Counted from the stretch's first letter, positions 32,551 through 43,598 are shown. The stretch is 64,000 nt of DNA from Streptomyces sp. NBC_01498 (GCF_036327775.1 NZ_CP109598.1:4910001-4974000); one strand, 5' to 3'. Translations and numbers: made by a program. The notes: generated by a model not told the origin, from the letters alone.

Positions 32551-33528
32551 ATGCAGTACGCACGTGGACGTCAACGTCAACGTCAACGTCAACGTGGACA
32601 TGGACGTGGACGTGCCCGCCGCGCGGCCCTCGGCGGGCTCGCCGCGCTCGCCGTCCTCCCGGCCGCGGCCTGCTCCCAGGACGGCCCCCGGGCGTCGCCG
32701 ACACCCCCTGCCGCGACGGCGACGTCCGATGCCGCGGCGAAACCGTCGGCCACCGGTGATCTCAGGGCGCTGGAGCGCGAGTACGGCGCACGGCTGGGCG
32801 TCTACGCCGTCGACACCGGCACCGGGCGGGAGGTGGCCCACAACGCCGACGAGCGGTTCGGCTACGCGTCCACCTTCAAGGCGTTCGCGGCGGCCGCCGT
32901 ACTGGACCGGTACTCCCCGAGCGGCATGGAGAGGGTGATCAGGTACTCCCGGGACGATCTGATCGACCACTCCCCGGTGACGGAGAAACACGTCGGGACC
33001 GGGATGACGCTCCGCGCGCTGTGCGACGCCGCCGTCCGCCACAGCGACAACGCCGCGGCGAATCTTCTCCTCGACGCGCTCGGCGGCCCGAAGGGCCTGG
33101 AGGCCGCCCTCCGTGAGGTGGGCGACACCGTCACCCGGGTGGAGCGCCGGGAGCCGGAACTGAACCAGTGGGAGCCGGGAGTCACCCGAGACACCACCAC
33201 ACCCCGCGCGTGGGCCGGCGGCCTGCGGGCGTTCGTCCTCGGAGACGCCCTCGGCACCGGCGAACGCGCACAACTCGCCACCTGGCTGAAGACCAACACC
33301 ACCGGAGACACGCTCATCCGGGCCGGTGTGCCCAAGGGCTGGGTGGTCGGCGACAAGACCGGCAGCGGTGGCGTCTACGGGTCCCGCAACGACATCGCCG
33401 TGGTGTGGCCGCCCGACGCCGCGCCGATCGTCATGGCCGTCCTGTCGAACCGCGCCGCGAAGGACGCCGCCCCCGACGACAGGCTGATCGCGGAAGCGGC
33501 CACCGTGATTGCCGGGGCGCTGTCGTAG
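32551..33528 (+). CDS. Class A beta-lactamase (lipoprotein)
   Basis: A 325-aa serine beta-lactamase that hydrolyses beta-lactams outside the membrane. All class A elements are present: STFK with nucleophile Ser107, SDN at 165-167, the omega-loop EPELN (Glu201 for Ambler 166, Asn205 for 170) and KTGSGG at 269. The leader is a very basic Gln/Arg repeat, RARR, a hydrophobic stretch and AAAC with Cys41, so the product is probably a lipoprotein and possibly Tat-exported. GGAGGTG lies before the ATG. A CGTCAA-type hexamer tract encodes the QRQRQR part of the leader. Confidence 0.92.
   Translation: MQYARGRQRQRQRQRGHGRGRARRAALGGLAALAVLPAAACSQDGPRASPTPPAATATSDAAAKPSATGDLRALEREYGARLGVYAVDTGTGREVAHNADERFGYASTFKAFAAAAVLDRYSPSGMERVIRYSRDDLIDHSPVTEKHVGTGMTLRALCDAAVRHSDNAAANLLLDALGGPKGLEAALREVGDTVTRVERREPELNQWEPGVTRDTTTPRAWAGGLRAFVLGDALGTGERAQLATWLKTNTTGDTLIRAGVPKGWVVGDKTGSGGVYGSRNDIAVVWPPDAAPIVMAVLSNRAAKDAAPDDRLIAEAATVIAGALS
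32563..32616 (+). repeat. In-frame hexamer tract in the beta-lactamase leader
   Basis: Eight consecutive hexamers of the form CGTCAA, CGTGGA or CATGGA run from 32563, including four perfect CGTCAA copies at 32569-32592. They encode alternating Gln-Arg and Gly-Arg/His in the signal-peptide n-region. Because the unit is two codons, copy changes would tune the positive charge of the leader without frameshift. Confidence 0.85.
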
Positions 33529-33663
33529 CGGAGCGCGTCACACGGCAGGCCGGGCGGGTTCCCCGCCGCAGCGACCCCGCGAGAGACCCGGCGGGAGGGA
33601 CCCCGCGAGAGCCGCCGCGGGAATCTTGCCGGACATCGCCCGGGTCCGGTCGAACATCGCCGA

Positions 33664-33680
33664 ACTGACGGAGTGTCAGT
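33664..33680 (-). terminator. Hairpin at the 3' end of tRNA-Arg
   Basis: ACTGAC at 33664-33669 and GTCAGT at 33675-33680 are perfect inverted arms around a 5-base loop, directly at the 3' CCA end of the tRNA on the minus strand and followed on that strand by TT. It likely acts as terminator or 3' processing signal. Confidence 0.6.
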
Positions 33681-33755
33681 GGCGCCCCCGGCAGGACTCG
33701 AACCTGCGGCCAAGCGCTTAGAAGGCGCCTGCTCTATCCACTGAGCTACGGGGGC
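33680..33755 (-). tRNA. tRNA-Arg (anticodon UCU)
   Basis: On the minus strand the sequence folds as a complete cloverleaf: acceptor GCCCCCG/CGGGGGC, D-arm with AGCTCAGTGGATAGAGC, anticodon loop CTTCTAA giving UCU, T-arm GCAGG-TTCGAGT-CCTGC, discriminator G and an encoded CCA. It would read AGA, a rare codon in this GC-rich genome. Confidence 0.97.
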
Positions 33756-34068
33756 CGGTGGCGGTCCCGGGCCGGAGTGCCGGTGGGGCGCTCCCTGCGG
33801 TCCGTGACCTGTGCCGGGACAAGGATAGGGCTCCGTTCACCCTGACCCGGTTGCTTCACCTGCGTGGCACGATGTGGAGGTTCGGTGAAGCGAACCGATA
33901 ATCGCAGGCAGGTGCGAATCCCGCAGTGCTTTTCCCGCCTGAAGCTACGGGTGTTGTGCACTCGTTATGCCTGTGCCCCACTCGTCCTGTCTGTCCCCCG
34001 CCTCCGACCGGCGCGCAGGAGATGCCCATACGCTTCAAAAAGGCTCCAAAATTGGGCATTCTTCGCAT
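33756..34068. other. Gene-free gap between tRNA-Arg and dynA, with inverted repeats
   Basis: This 313-base gap must hold the divergent promoters of the tRNA and of the dynamin operon. It contains GCTTCACC (33853-33860) with GGTGAAGC (33885-33892), GGTTCG (33879-33884) with CGAACC (33891-33896), and ATGCCCA (34022-34028) with TGGGCAT (34053-34059). The region near 34030-34065 is unusually AT-rich for this chromosome. No convincing -35/-10 pair or short gene was seen. Confidence 0.5.
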
Positions 34069-35670
34069 GTGGTGACCTTGGACGTACGGCCTCAGCTGAT
34101 CGACGCACTTACCGCACTGCGCGACCGTGTCGCAGCCGTGCGTCTTCCACTCCCTCTCGACGGGGCGCCGCGCGCCCGGCAGACCAGGGAGGAACTGCTC
34201 GCCCAGCTCGACGACTATCTGGTGCCACGGCTGCGCGACCCCGAAGCGCCGCTGCTCGCCGTCGTCGGCGGATCCACCGGGGCCGGCAAGTCGACACTCG
34301 TCAACTCCCTTGTGGGGCGCCGGGTCAGCGAAGCCGGCGTGCTGCGCCCGACCACCCGTACGCCCGTACTGGTGTGCCACCCCGACGACTGCCACTGGTT
34401 CGACGGCGTACGGGTCCTGCCGCAGCTGACCCGCGTCTGGCTCACCCAGCAGGAGGAGGACGGCGGGGCCGGGGCCTGGAGCGGGGACGACGAGAACGCG
34501 CTGCGCATCGACACCGCCGTGGCACTGCCCCGCGGCCTCGCGCTGCTCGACGCGCCCGACATCGACTCCCTGGTCGTACGGAACCGCGTCCTCGCCGCCG
34601 AGTTGATCTGCGCGGCCGACGTGTGGGTGATGGTCACCACCGCGTCCCGGTACGCCGACGCGGTGCCCTGGCACCTGCTGCGTACGGCCAAGGAGTACGA
34701 CGCCTCGCTCGTGACGGTCCTGGACCGCGTACCGCACCAGGTGATCGACGAGGTGTCACGGCAGTACGCCGCGCTGCTCACCAAGGCGGGTCTCGGCGAC
34801 GTACCCCGCTTCACCATCCCCGAACTCCCCGAATCGGCGGGCGGCGGAAGCGGACTGCTGCCCGTCTCCGCCGTCGCCCCGCTGCTCGACTGGCTCACCC
34901 ACCGGGTGCGGGACCCGGCGGCCCGTCAGCAGGCGGTCGTCCGTACGGCCGCCGGGGTCATCGGCTCGCTCAATGTGCGGATGCCGGAACTCGCGGGCGC
35001 CGTCGCGGCGCAGTACGCCGCCGCCGTCCGTCTCACCGGCGCCGTCGAGGAGGCGTACGCCTCCGAACGCGAACGGGTGCGTCAGCGGGTCAAGGCCGGA
35101 GCCGTGCTCGCCGGGGACGCGCGGACCCGCTGGCGCGGGCACCCGAGGGACAGTTCGGCGCGTGAACTGCTCGACTCGCTGGTCGAGAGCCTGGCCGCGC
35201 TGCTCCAGTGCGCCGTCGCAGCCGCCGACGAACGGGTCACCGAGGCGTGGCGGCGGGAGCCGGCCTCGGGGGCGGTCCTCAGAAGAGGACCGGACCGGGA
35301 GGTGTCCGAGCGGATCGGGATGGCCGTGCGGCGCTGGCGGCGGGTGGTGGAGGAACTGGCCGAGGACGAGGTGCGGCTCCTCGAACGCAACGCCGCGCCC
35401 GACTCCGAGACCGTCGCGGCACTGCTGGCCGCCGCCCTGCTGGGCGGGCACCGCACGCGGGTCGCGGGCGAGCGGCTGGCCGAGCGCATCGGCGCACAGG
35501 GCGCGCTGCGGCTGCGCGACAAGGGCGGCGAGCTGGTGGAGACGTACATCGACGACGTGCTGCGTGAGGAACGGGACCGGCGGCTGGCCCCTCTCGACGC
35601 GCTCGAAGTGGCGCCGGAGCCACAGGCGGAGCTGATCGCCGCGCTTTCCGTACTCCAGAAGGAGATGTGA
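34069..35670 (+). CDS. dynA: Dynamin-like GTPase, DynA-type
   Basis: A soluble GTPase of about 533 aa. The G1/P-loop [15 protein letters not shown] starts near residue 67, the switch II/G3 segment is [11 protein letters not shown], and a long helical region follows with no membrane helix. Together with the next gene, which has C-terminal helices, and the SSB gene after that, the arrangement matches the Streptomyces dynAB locus, whose products stabilise FtsZ rings at sporulation septa. The name is by synteny and domain layout. GTG at 34069 (giving MVTLDVRPQ) was chosen over an upstream ATG at 33967 because family similarity starts there; no ribosome site is evident. Confidence 0.82.
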   Translation: MVTLDVRPQLIDALTALRDRVAAVRLPLPLDGAPRARQTREELLAQLDDYLVPRLRDPEAPLLAVVGGSTGAGKSTLVNSLVGRRVSEAGVLRPTTRTPVLVCHPDDCHWFDGVRVLPQLTRVWLTQQEEDGGAGAWSGDDENALRIDTAVALPRGLALLDAPDIDSLVVRNRVLAAELICAADVWVMVTTASRYADAVPWHLLRTAKEYDASLVTVLDRVPHQVIDEVSRQYAALLTKAGLGDVPRFTIPELPESAGGGSGLLPVSAVAPLLDWLTHRVRDPAARQQAVVRTAAGVIGSLNVRMPELAGAVAAQYAAAVRLTGAVEEAYASERERVRQRVKAGAVLAGDARTRWRGHPRDSSARELLDSLVESLAALLQCAVAAADERVTEAWRREPASGAVLRRGPDREVSERIGMAVRRWRRVVEELAEDEVRLLERNAAPDSETVAALLAAALLGGHRTRVAGERLAERIGAQGALRLRDKGGELVETYIDDVLREERDRRLAPLDALEVAPEPQAELIAALSVLQKEM

Positions 35671-35676
35671 CCAGAG

Positions 35677-37560
35677 ATGGCTGACGTGACGGACGTGGCG
35701 ACACTGCCGGAGGGGCCGGGCGAGACCGGTACCGGGACCGCGAGCGGGGCCGAGGGCACGGCGGGGGCGAACGGCGCGACCGGAGCGGAGGGAGAGGCGC
35801 ACCCTCCCAAGGAGGGCGCGGCGGACGGCGGGGGACGGCGCTGGAACGACGGGCTGATCGCCCGTCACGCGGCCGGCCGCAAGGGTGCGAACGGCACCGC
35901 GGTCACCGTCGGTGTGGAGGGCATCGACGGGGACGACGACGTCTCGGCCGGGGCGGAGGGTCACCAGCCCATCGGGGGCGCCTACGAAGGTCCGTTGCGG
36001 GTACGGCTGGACGCCCTGCGCGAGCTGGTGGGGCTCTCCCGTACCCGTATCGAGGGAACCACGCTCGCCGAGGCCGGACGGCTGCTGGACGAGGCGTCCA
36101 CACGGCAGCGGCTCTCGTCCCGGCACACCGTCGTCGCCATCGCGGGCGCCACCGGCAGCGGCAAGTCGACGCTCTTCAACGCGCTGGCGGAGGTGCCGAT
36201 CTCGGAGACGGGCCTGCGCAGGCCCACCACCTCCGCGCCCATCGCCTGCGTGTGGTCCGAGGGCGCCGCCGGGCTGCTCGACCGGCTCGCCATCCCTGGG
36301 AGGCTGCGTCGGCGGCCACTCGCGGGCGGCGACGGCGACGAGGAACTGAAGGGCCTGGTCCTGATCGACCTGCCCGACCACGACTCCGCCGTCGTGGCGC
36401 ACCGGGACCAGGTCGACCGGGTGCTGGCCCTGGTCGACGCGGTGATCTGGGTGGTCGACCCGGAGAAGTACGCGGACGCCGCGCTGCACGAGCGCTATCT
36501 ACGGCCCCTGGCCGGTCACGCGGAGATCACCTTCGTCGTACTGAACCAGGTGGACCGGCTGCCGGGGGACGCCGCCGACCAGGTCCTGGACGATCTGCGC
36601 CGGCTGCTCGACGAGGACGGGATGGCGCTCGGCGAACACGGCGAGCCGGGCGCGACGGTGCTCCCCATCTCCGCGCTCACCGGCCGGGGCGTGGGTGAAC
36701 TGCGCGAACTGATCGGCCGGTTCGTGCAGGAGCGCAACGCCGCCGCCCGCCGGCTGTCCGCCGACGTGGACGCGGCAGCCGCGCGGCTGCGGCCGGTGTA
36801 CGTGGCCGACGGGCGCACCGGTCTGGGCGAGCGCTCCCGTGAGGAGTTCGCCGAACGGCTCGCCTGGGCGGTCGGCGCGGTGGCCGCGGGCGAGACGGCC
36901 GAACGCGAGTGGCGCCGGAACGCGGGCCGCGCCTGCGGCACGCCCTGGCTGCGGCTGTGGCGCTGGTACGAGCGCACCCGGACGCCCGGCGGCGGCGCAC
37001 CCCGTACCCAGGTGATCGTGGAGGACGAACTGACCGCCCGGCAGCGGGTCGAACAGGCCGTCCGTACGGTCGCGGACGACGCGGCGGCCGGGCTTCCCCG
37101 GCCCTGGGCGCAGGCGGTGCGTGAGGCGGCGGTACGCGGTGCCGAGGGGCTGCCGGAGGCCCTGGACGAGCTGGCGCTGACGGCGGGGCCACCGAGCGGG
37201 CGCCCGGCCCGTCCCGCGTGGTGGCCGGCGGCGGTGCTCGCCCAGGCGTCCATGACGCTGCTTCAGATCTACGGCGGACTGTGGCTGGTCGGCCAGATCG
37301 TCGGCATGCTCCAGCCCGGCATCATCCCGCCCGTGCTGGTGATGCTGGCCGGGATCGTCGGGGGGCCGCTGGTGGAGTGGACGTGCGTGGCGGCGGCGCG
37401 GGGACCGGCGCGGCGGTACGGGCAGGACGCCGAGCGGCGGTTGCGCGAGGCGGCGGCGGGATGCGGGCGGGCCAAGGTGCTCGATCCGGTCGCGGCGGAG
37501 CTGATGCGGTACCGGGAGGTGCGGGAGCAGTTCTCGACGGTGTCGGGCGTACGGAGATAG
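35677..37560 (+). CDS. dynB: Dynamin-like GTPase with C-terminal membrane helices, DynB-type
   Basis: A 627-aa GTPase beginning 6 bases after dynA. The first 110 residues are an acidic Gly/Ala-rich tail. G1 is GATGSGKSTLFNAL near residue 157, G3 is LIDLPDHDSAVV and G4 is NQVDRL. Two adjacent hydrophobic segments at about 515-565 (ASMTLLQIYGGLWLVGQIVG and IIPPVLVMLAGIVGGPLVEW) make it the membrane-bound partner, as described for DynB, which recruits DynA to the septum. The short linker between helices suits a hairpin insertion. Confidence 0.85.
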   Translation: MADVTDVATLPEGPGETGTGTASGAEGTAGANGATGAEGEAHPPKEGAADGGGRRWNDGLIARHAAGRKGANGTAVTVGVEGIDGDDDVSAGAEGHQPIGGAYEGPLRVRLDALRELVGLSRTRIEGTTLAEAGRLLDEASTRQRLSSRHTVVAIAGATGSGKSTLFNALAEVPISETGLRRPTTSAPIACVWSEGAAGLLDRLAIPGRLRRRPLAGGDGDEELKGLVLIDLPDHDSAVVAHRDQVDRVLALVDAVIWVVDPEKYADAALHERYLRPLAGHAEITFVVLNQVDRLPGDAADQVLDDLRRLLDEDGMALGEHGEPGATVLPISALTGRGVGELRELIGRFVQERNAAARRLSADVDAAAARLRPVYVADGRTGLGERSREEFAERLAWAVGAVAAGETAEREWRRNAGRACGTPWLRLWRWYERTRTPGGGAPRTQVIVEDELTARQRVEQAVRTVADDAAAGLPRPWAQAVREAAVRGAEGLPEALDELALTAGPPSGRPARPAWWPAAVLAQASMTLLQIYGGLWLVGQIVGMLQPGIIPPVLVMLAGIVGGPLVEWTCVAAARGPARRYGQDAERRLREAAAGCGRAKVLDPVAAELMRYREVREQFSTVSGVRR

Positions 37561-37749
37561 CCGCCGGGCCCCCGGGGCGGGGCCGGCCGGGGCAGCGGGT
37601 GAGCGGGCGTCAATGGCCGGGCGGGGCTGCCACGAACGGGTGGCGGAGTTATTCACAACTGGTGAGTAATCCACAGGCTTCGGCGGGGAATTTCGTTCCG
37701 GTCCAGCATGAGGGGGTCGGTCGACGGGGCCGGGGAAATGGGGGTTGTC

Positions 37750-38364
37750 ATGAACGACACCGTGGTGACGCTGGTCGGAAACGCCGCGACGGGCGTGGAG
37801 TACCGGGAAACACCGACGGGCGGGGTGGCGCGGTTCAGGTTCGCGGTGACTCCGCGCCGCTGGGACCGCCGGAACTCCGCCTGGGCGGACGGGAGCACGA
37901 GCTTCTACACGGTCTGCGCGTGGCGGAATCTCGGCGCGAATCTCACCGCGTCGGTCAATGTCGGCGATCCACTGGTCGTGCACGGCCGGCTGCGGGTGCG
38001 GGAAGAAGCGAAGGACGGGCAGCGCAGGACGTTCGTGGACATCGACGCGGTGTCGATCGGTCACGATCTGACCTGGGGGACCTCGGCGTTCAAGCGGGTG
38101 GCGCGGGCCGATCCGACGCTGACGGAGCGTCCGGCGGCCACGTCGGCGGCGGCCACGGCCGCGAACGCCGCCACGGGCGCCGGTGCGAGCGCGGGAGCGG
38201 GCGAGCGGGTGGGCGCGGGCGCGGGTGCAAGCGGGGGTGCGGGCCGGGGTCCGGCCGGGGGCGGAGCGGCGGATGAACCGCGGCCCGCGCAACCCTGGTT
38301 GCCCGTACCGGACGACTCACCGACGCCCGCCGGACCGGTCGGGTGGCCGGCCGGACCGTCCTGA
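37750..38364 (+). CDS. ssbB: Single-stranded DNA-binding protein (SsbB-like)
   Basis: A 204-aa SSB. The OB fold spans about 1-105, with VVTLVGNAATGVEYRET, ARFRFAVTPRRWDRR and LVVHGRLRVREEAKDGQRR. The rest is an Ala/Gly-rich tail ending in GWPAGPS; the acidic DDDxPF tip of canonical SSB is missing, as reported for SsbB, the Streptomyces paralogue needed for chromosome segregation in spores. Location after the dynamin pair supports a sporulation function. ATG at 37750 follows GGGGG. Confidence 0.87.
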   Translation: MNDTVVTLVGNAATGVEYRETPTGGVARFRFAVTPRRWDRRNSAWADGSTSFYTVCAWRNLGANLTASVNVGDPLVVHGRLRVREEAKDGQRRTFVDIDAVSIGHDLTWGTSAFKRVARADPTLTERPAATSAAATAANAATGAGASAGAGERVGAGAGASGGAGRGPAGGGAADEPRPAQPWLPVPDDSPTPAGPVGWPAGPS

Positions 38365-38424
38365 GCCGGGAGCCGAGGGGATTTGTCGACAGACCCACAT
38401 GTTCGAAGGTGTGGGCGATAACGA

Positions 38425-38437
38425 TTCCGATTCGGAA
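38425..38437. promoter_or_regulatory. 13-bp palindrome upstream of thioester-protein gene
   Basis: TTCCGATTCGGAA is a perfect palindrome around a central T, 143 bases before the GTG start of the LAETG protein. It sits in a relatively AT-rich promoter-like stretch and is a reasonable operator candidate. The cognate regulator is unknown. Confidence 0.4.
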
Positions 38438-38579
38438 CGGTTGTCCGACCACGGGAAGGGGCACGGGGGGTGTTCGCCGTTCATAGGATTCCCGGGTACT
38501 CATGGGGCACTTGAGTCTGCTGGCGAGGCAATCCCCCCACACTTCCCACGCGGAGGACCTCGCTCGGAGGGAAAAATCT

Positions 38580-40004
38580 GTGTTGTCTGCGCTGTCCGAG
38601 TTCTTCGCTCCCACCGCCCGGAGGCGGGCCGCCGCCCGTCTCGCCGCCTCCATCGCCGCCTCGGGCCTCGTCGTCGCGGGCGCCGTGGCCGGCGCGGGTA
38701 CGGCCGCGGCCGACGACACGCTCCAGCACCGGGGCGGCGCCGCCGCCACACTCGACGGCCTCACCACGTTCGACAAGGCGGTGCTCACCACCGACGGCGA
38801 ACAGCACGAACTGCCCGCCGGACTCTTCGAGATGACCGTCGACGGCGGCGGCAAGCTCAAGACGTACTGCATCGACATCCACAACCCCACCCAGGACCAG
38901 GCGAAGTATCTGGAGACCCCCTGGGCGCAGACCTCGCTCGGCGCGAACAAGAACGCGGGCAGGATCCGCTGGATCCTTCAGAACTCCTACCCCCAGGTCG
39001 ACGACCTCGCGGCGCTCGCCAGGAGCGCGGGCACCGGGCCGCTCACGGCGCAGACCGCCGCGGCCGGTACGCAGGTCGCCATCTGGCGCCACTCCGACAA
39101 CGCGGACGTCGACGCCGTCGACCCCCAGGCCGAGAAGCTGGCCGACTGGCTGGAGCGCAGCGCCGACCACCTCGGCGAGCCCAGGGCGTCACTCACCCTG
39201 GAGCCGGGCGCGGTCTCGGGCCGCAGCGGTGAGCGCATCGGCCCGGTCACCGTCCGCACCGACGCGGACACGGTCGAGGTCTCCCCGCCCGCCGACGCCG
39301 CCGCCCTGGGCATCGGCGTGACCGACAAGGACGGCAAGCCCGTCACCCAGGTGTCCGACGGCGCCCAGCTGTACTTCGACGTCCCCGAGGACACGGCCGA
39401 CGGCACCGCCGCGCTGAGCGTGCAGGCGACCACCTCGGTACCGGTGGGCCGGGCGTTCGCCGGTGTCACCAAGAGCCAGACGCAGATCCTGGCCGGCTCC
39501 AGCGAGTCCACCGTCTCGGCGACGGCCACCGCCACCTGGGCCGCGAAGGGCGCGATACCGGCGATCACCGCCGAGAAGAACTGCGCGAAGGGCGGCGTGG
39601 ACGTCACGGCGGCCAACAAGGGCGACAAGCCGTTCACCTTCACCCTCGCCGGTCAGGAGTACACGGTCGAGGCGGGCGCCTCGCGGACCGTCACCGTCCC
39701 GGTCACCGAGGACCAGGCGTACGACTTCACGATCACCGGGCCCGGCGGCCTCACCGAGAATTTCCAGGGCGTGCTCGACTGCCGGACCACCGGGGACCCC
39801 GGCGCGCCCGAGGACGGGACCAGCACCCAGCTGGCCCCGGCCACCGCGGGCGGCGTGGCGGGCACCGAGGGACTGGACCTGGCCGAGACGGGAGCGTCCA
39901 ACGCCACCCCGGTGATCGCGGGCGTCGCGATCGGGCTCGTCGTACTCGGCGGCGCGGCGGTCTTCTTCTTCCGTAAGAAGGGCGCGCCCTCCACCGAGGA
40001 CTGA
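38580..40004 (+). CDS. Thioester-domain (TQXA) LAETG surface adhesin
   Basis: A 474-aa exported wall protein. Residues 1-42 are a signal peptide. The next domain has the pair that forms an internal Cys-Gln thioester: LKTYCIDIHNPTQ (Cys97) and AAGTQVAIWRHSDN (Gln165), as in Gram-positive thioester adhesins that bind covalently to host or environmental amines. Further beta-rich domains follow at about 200-400. LAETG at 434-438, a helix and RKKG form a class E sorting signal. The start is GTG 38580 because GGAGGG lies 8 bases upstream; a longer frame from 38502 lacks one. It lies directly after the dynAB-ssbB genes. Confidence 0.88.
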   Translation: MLSALSEFFAPTARRRAAARLAASIAASGLVVAGAVAGAGTAAADDTLQHRGGAAATLDGLTTFDKAVLTTDGEQHELPAGLFEMTVDGGGKLKTYCIDIHNPTQDQAKYLETPWAQTSLGANKNAGRIRWILQNSYPQVDDLAALARSAGTGPLTAQTAAAGTQVAIWRHSDNADVDAVDPQAEKLADWLERSADHLGEPRASLTLEPGAVSGRSGERIGPVTVRTDADTVEVSPPADAAALGIGVTDKDGKPVTQVSDGAQLYFDVPEDTADGTAALSVQATTSVPVGRAFAGVTKSQTQILAGSSESTVSATATATWAAKGAIPAITAEKNCAKGGVDVTAANKGDKPFTFTLAGQEYTVEAGASRTVTVPVTEDQAYDFTITGPGGLTENFQGVLDCRTTGDPGAPEDGTSTQLAPATAGGVAGTEGLDLAETGASNATPVIAGVAIGLVVLGGAAVFFFRKKGAPSTED

Positions 40005-40033
40005 CCGCCGCCCCCCGTACAGCGCACGCACAT

Positions 40034-40059
40034 CGGCCCGCCCGGCACCGGGCGGGCCG
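40034..40059 (+). terminator. Hairpin after thioester-protein gene
   Basis: Arms 40034-40045 and 40048-40059 form a 12-bp perfect GC stem with a minimal loop, 30 bases after the stop codon. It separates the adhesin transcript from ettA. Confidence 0.75.
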
Positions 40060-40202
40060 GCCGGACCGGGGGCCGGGACGGTCTGTCCGAGAGCTGGACA
40101 CACGGTTTCTCCCCAGGGAGGCACGTGCGGCAAGATGGATGCATCTGCCCTCACGCGGTGGAGCCGCACATTGGCCCTTCTCGATCTGCCGGACGGTTTC
40201 TC

Positions 40203-41867
<1,665 letters not shown>

Positions 41868-41868
41868 C

Positions 41869-42294
41869 ATGGCCCGCCACCTCTACAGCTGCCCCCTGCG
41901 CTGGTCGGACATGGACGCCTTCGGGCACGTCAACAACGTCGTCTTCATCCGGTACCTGGAGGAAGCGCGCATCGACTTCATGTTCCGGCTGGCACCGGGG
42001 GGCGGTTCGCCGTCCTTCTCGGGCGGGTCCGTCGTGGCCCGGCACGAGATCGACTACAAGCTGCCGCTGGTCCACCGGCACGAGCCGGTGACGGTCGAGC
42101 TGTGGGTGACGAAGATCGGCGCGGCGACGCTCACCATCGCGTACGAGATCAAGGACGGGGACCAGGTGTACGTGCGGGCCTCCACGGTCATCGTGCCGTA
42201 CGACCTCCAGGCGGGCCGGCCCCGGCGGATCACCGCCGAGGAGCGGTCCTTCCTGGTGAAGTACCTGGACGGCGCGGGGGCTCTCGCGGCATGA
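41869..42294 (+). CDS. Acyl-CoA thioesterase, 4HBT hotdog family
   Basis: A 141-aa single hotdog domain. WSDMDAFGHVNNVVFIRYLEEARIDF contains the 4HBT catalytic Asp in the form D-x-x-G-H-V-N-N (shown as DMDAFGHVNN), followed by VVARHEIDYKLPLVHRHEPV. It probably hydrolyses short or aromatic acyl-CoA esters. It is one base downstream of ettA and overlaps the next gene by ATGA, so the three are likely an operon. Confidence 0.9.
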   Translation: MARHLYSCPLRWSDMDAFGHVNNVVFIRYLEEARIDFMFRLAPGGGSPSFSGGSVVARHEIDYKLPLVHRHEPVTVELWVTKIGAATLTIAYEIKDGDQVYVRASTVIVPYDLQAGRPRRITAEERSFLVKYLDGAGALAA

Positions 42295-42977
42295 CGACCA
42301 CCACCGCGAGCACCCTGCGGCTCGCCGACACGGCGGAGGCGGCGGATCTCGCCGCCTTCCTCGGCCGGCTGATCCGCTACGACCGGGCGGCCGCGGTGCG
42401 TCTCCAGATGGGCGGCGGGGCACTGGCGGTGTTCGGCCGCCCGCCCGCGTTCGAGGTGCTCGCCATCCGTACGGCGCGGCTCGGGCCCGGGACGGGTGAA
42501 CGGGACATCACCGTCTCCGCCGGTGAACTGCTCGAAACCGTCGACGAGTCGGCGGGCGCGTTCGCGCTGCCCGCCGCCGTCACCGGCCCGCCGTGGACCG
42601 GGGTGCTGCCCCCGCGCGGTGGCTGGCAGCCCGTGCCCGGCCTGCCGTCACCGGCCGGGCTGCGCCAGGCGGTCGCGGCGGCCGTCGCCGAATTCCGCAC
42701 GCGTGACGAGGCGTTGCCCGCCGCGCACCGGGACCGCGCCGAACGGGACAGGATCGGCCGCGAGATCTGGTCCCGCCCGGTCGGGGACACCGGCCTCCCG
42801 CTGCGTGCCGTCCACGCGGCGCAGTCGGTCGGCTTCCTGCGCCCGATGCCGGAGAACGCTCCCGTGGCCCTGCTCAGGGCCGGTGCCTGGATGCGCCTGC
42901 GTACCCCGTACGGCTCGATCGCCCTGCGCGCGGACGGCGCGGCGACGGTCGGCGGCCTCAGCGTCACCCCGGCGTAG
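42291..42977 (+). CDS. Hypothetical actinobacterial protein
   Basis: A 228-aa soluble protein that overlaps the thioesterase gene by ATGA. I do not recognise a catalytic motif. Visible features are an Ala-rich N-terminal half with RLQMGGGALAVFGRPPAFEVLAIRTARL, a Pro-rich centre and a conserved-looking end (AVHAAQSVGFLRPMP and GAWMRLRTPYGSIALR). The strand-rich pattern suggests a compact regulatory or structural domain. Coupling to ettA and a thioesterase gives no firm hint of role. Confidence 0.75.
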   Translation: MTTTTASTLRLADTAEAADLAAFLGRLIRYDRAAAVRLQMGGGALAVFGRPPAFEVLAIRTARLGPGTGERDITVSAGELLETVDESAGAFALPAAVTGPPWTGVLPPRGGWQPVPGLPSPAGLRQAVAAAVAEFRTRDEALPAAHRDRAERDRIGREIWSRPVGDTGLPLRAVHAAQSVGFLRPMPENAPVALLRAGAWMRLRTPYGSIALRADGAATVGGLSVTPA

Positions 42978-43007
42978 GCCCTGCCGGGCGCGTTGCCGGT
43001 GAGCCAG

Positions 43008-43022
43008 CACCCCGCCGGGGTG
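43008..43022. terminator. Short hairpin between convergent genes
   Basis: CACCCC at 43008-43013 pairs with GGGGTG at 43017-43022 around GCC, 31 bases after the upstream stop and in a 222-base gap before the convergent globin gene. Possible bidirectional terminator. Confidence 0.4.
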
Positions 43023-43199
43023 GTGGTAGTTCCCGAGGCGGCGGGCGGGCGGGCGCCTTCGCGACCCGCCGAACCCGGGTACGTACAACGCCGGCCGCAC
43101 ACCCCGCCGCCCGCGCCCGCGAAGAGCGGCCCGCGCACGCCGCAGCCGCCCCGGCCGACACCTCCACGCCACCCGGGACAGGCCGCGTACGCCCCTCGG

Positions 43200-43598
43200 T
43201 CAGCTGTTGACCATCGAGGCCGCGGCGTACGTCATGTAGTCCCAGAGCTGCGTCTCGTACTGCTCGGGGAGCCCCAGCTCGTCGATCGCCGCCCGCATGT
43301 GCCGCAGCCACGCGTCGTGGGCCGCCTGATCCACCTTGAACGGCGCGTGCCGCATCCGCAGCCGGGGATGGCCGCGGTTGTCGCTGTACGTCCGCGGACC
43401 GCCCCAGTACTGCGTCAGGAACAGCCGGAACCGCTCCTCGGCCGGGCCCAGGTCCTCCTCCGGGTACATGGGCCGCAGCAGCGGGTCGTCGGCGACCCCC
43501 TGGTAGAAGCGGTGCACCAGGCGCCGGAAGGTCTCCTCGCCGCCGACCTGCTCGTAGAAGGTCTGCTCCGAAAGCGTGCCGCGCGGAATCTCGTTCAC
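43200..43598 (-). CDS. glbO: Group II truncated hemoglobin (GlbO-like)
   Basis: A 132-aa heme protein that binds oxygen and is thought to handle oxygen or NO stress. The group II features are clear: Tyr at B10 in RRLVHRFYQGVADDPLL, the proximal His in LRMRHAPFKV, and Trp G8 in HDAWLRHMRAAIDEL. WGGPRTYSDNRGHP is the typical CD/E loop. The start codon faces a MITE-like insertion lying between it and the divergent PCMT-like gene. Confidence 0.92.
   Translation of the reverse strand: MNEIPRGTLSEQTFYEQVGGEETFRRLVHRFYQGVADDPLLRPMYPEEDLGPAEERFRLFLTQYWGGPRTYSDNRGHPRLRMRHAPFKVDQAAHDAWLRHMRAAIDELGLPEQYETQLWDYMTYAAASMVNS

Noticed and set aside
20279..33528. Pst-like block as a horizontally acquired island
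   Set aside because: GC content and codon use look like the neighbours, and there are no mobility genes or boundary repeats.
33573..33611. Direct repeat GACCCCGCGAGAG after the beta-lactamase gene
   Set aside because: Two 13-bp copies 26 bases apart in GC-rich filler; neither an attachment site at the tRNA nor an element end could be recognised, and no integrase gene is nearby.
33680..33755. tRNA-Arg as integration site of a mobile island
   Set aside because: No duplicated tRNA 3' end, integrase or phage-type genes were found on either side within the window.
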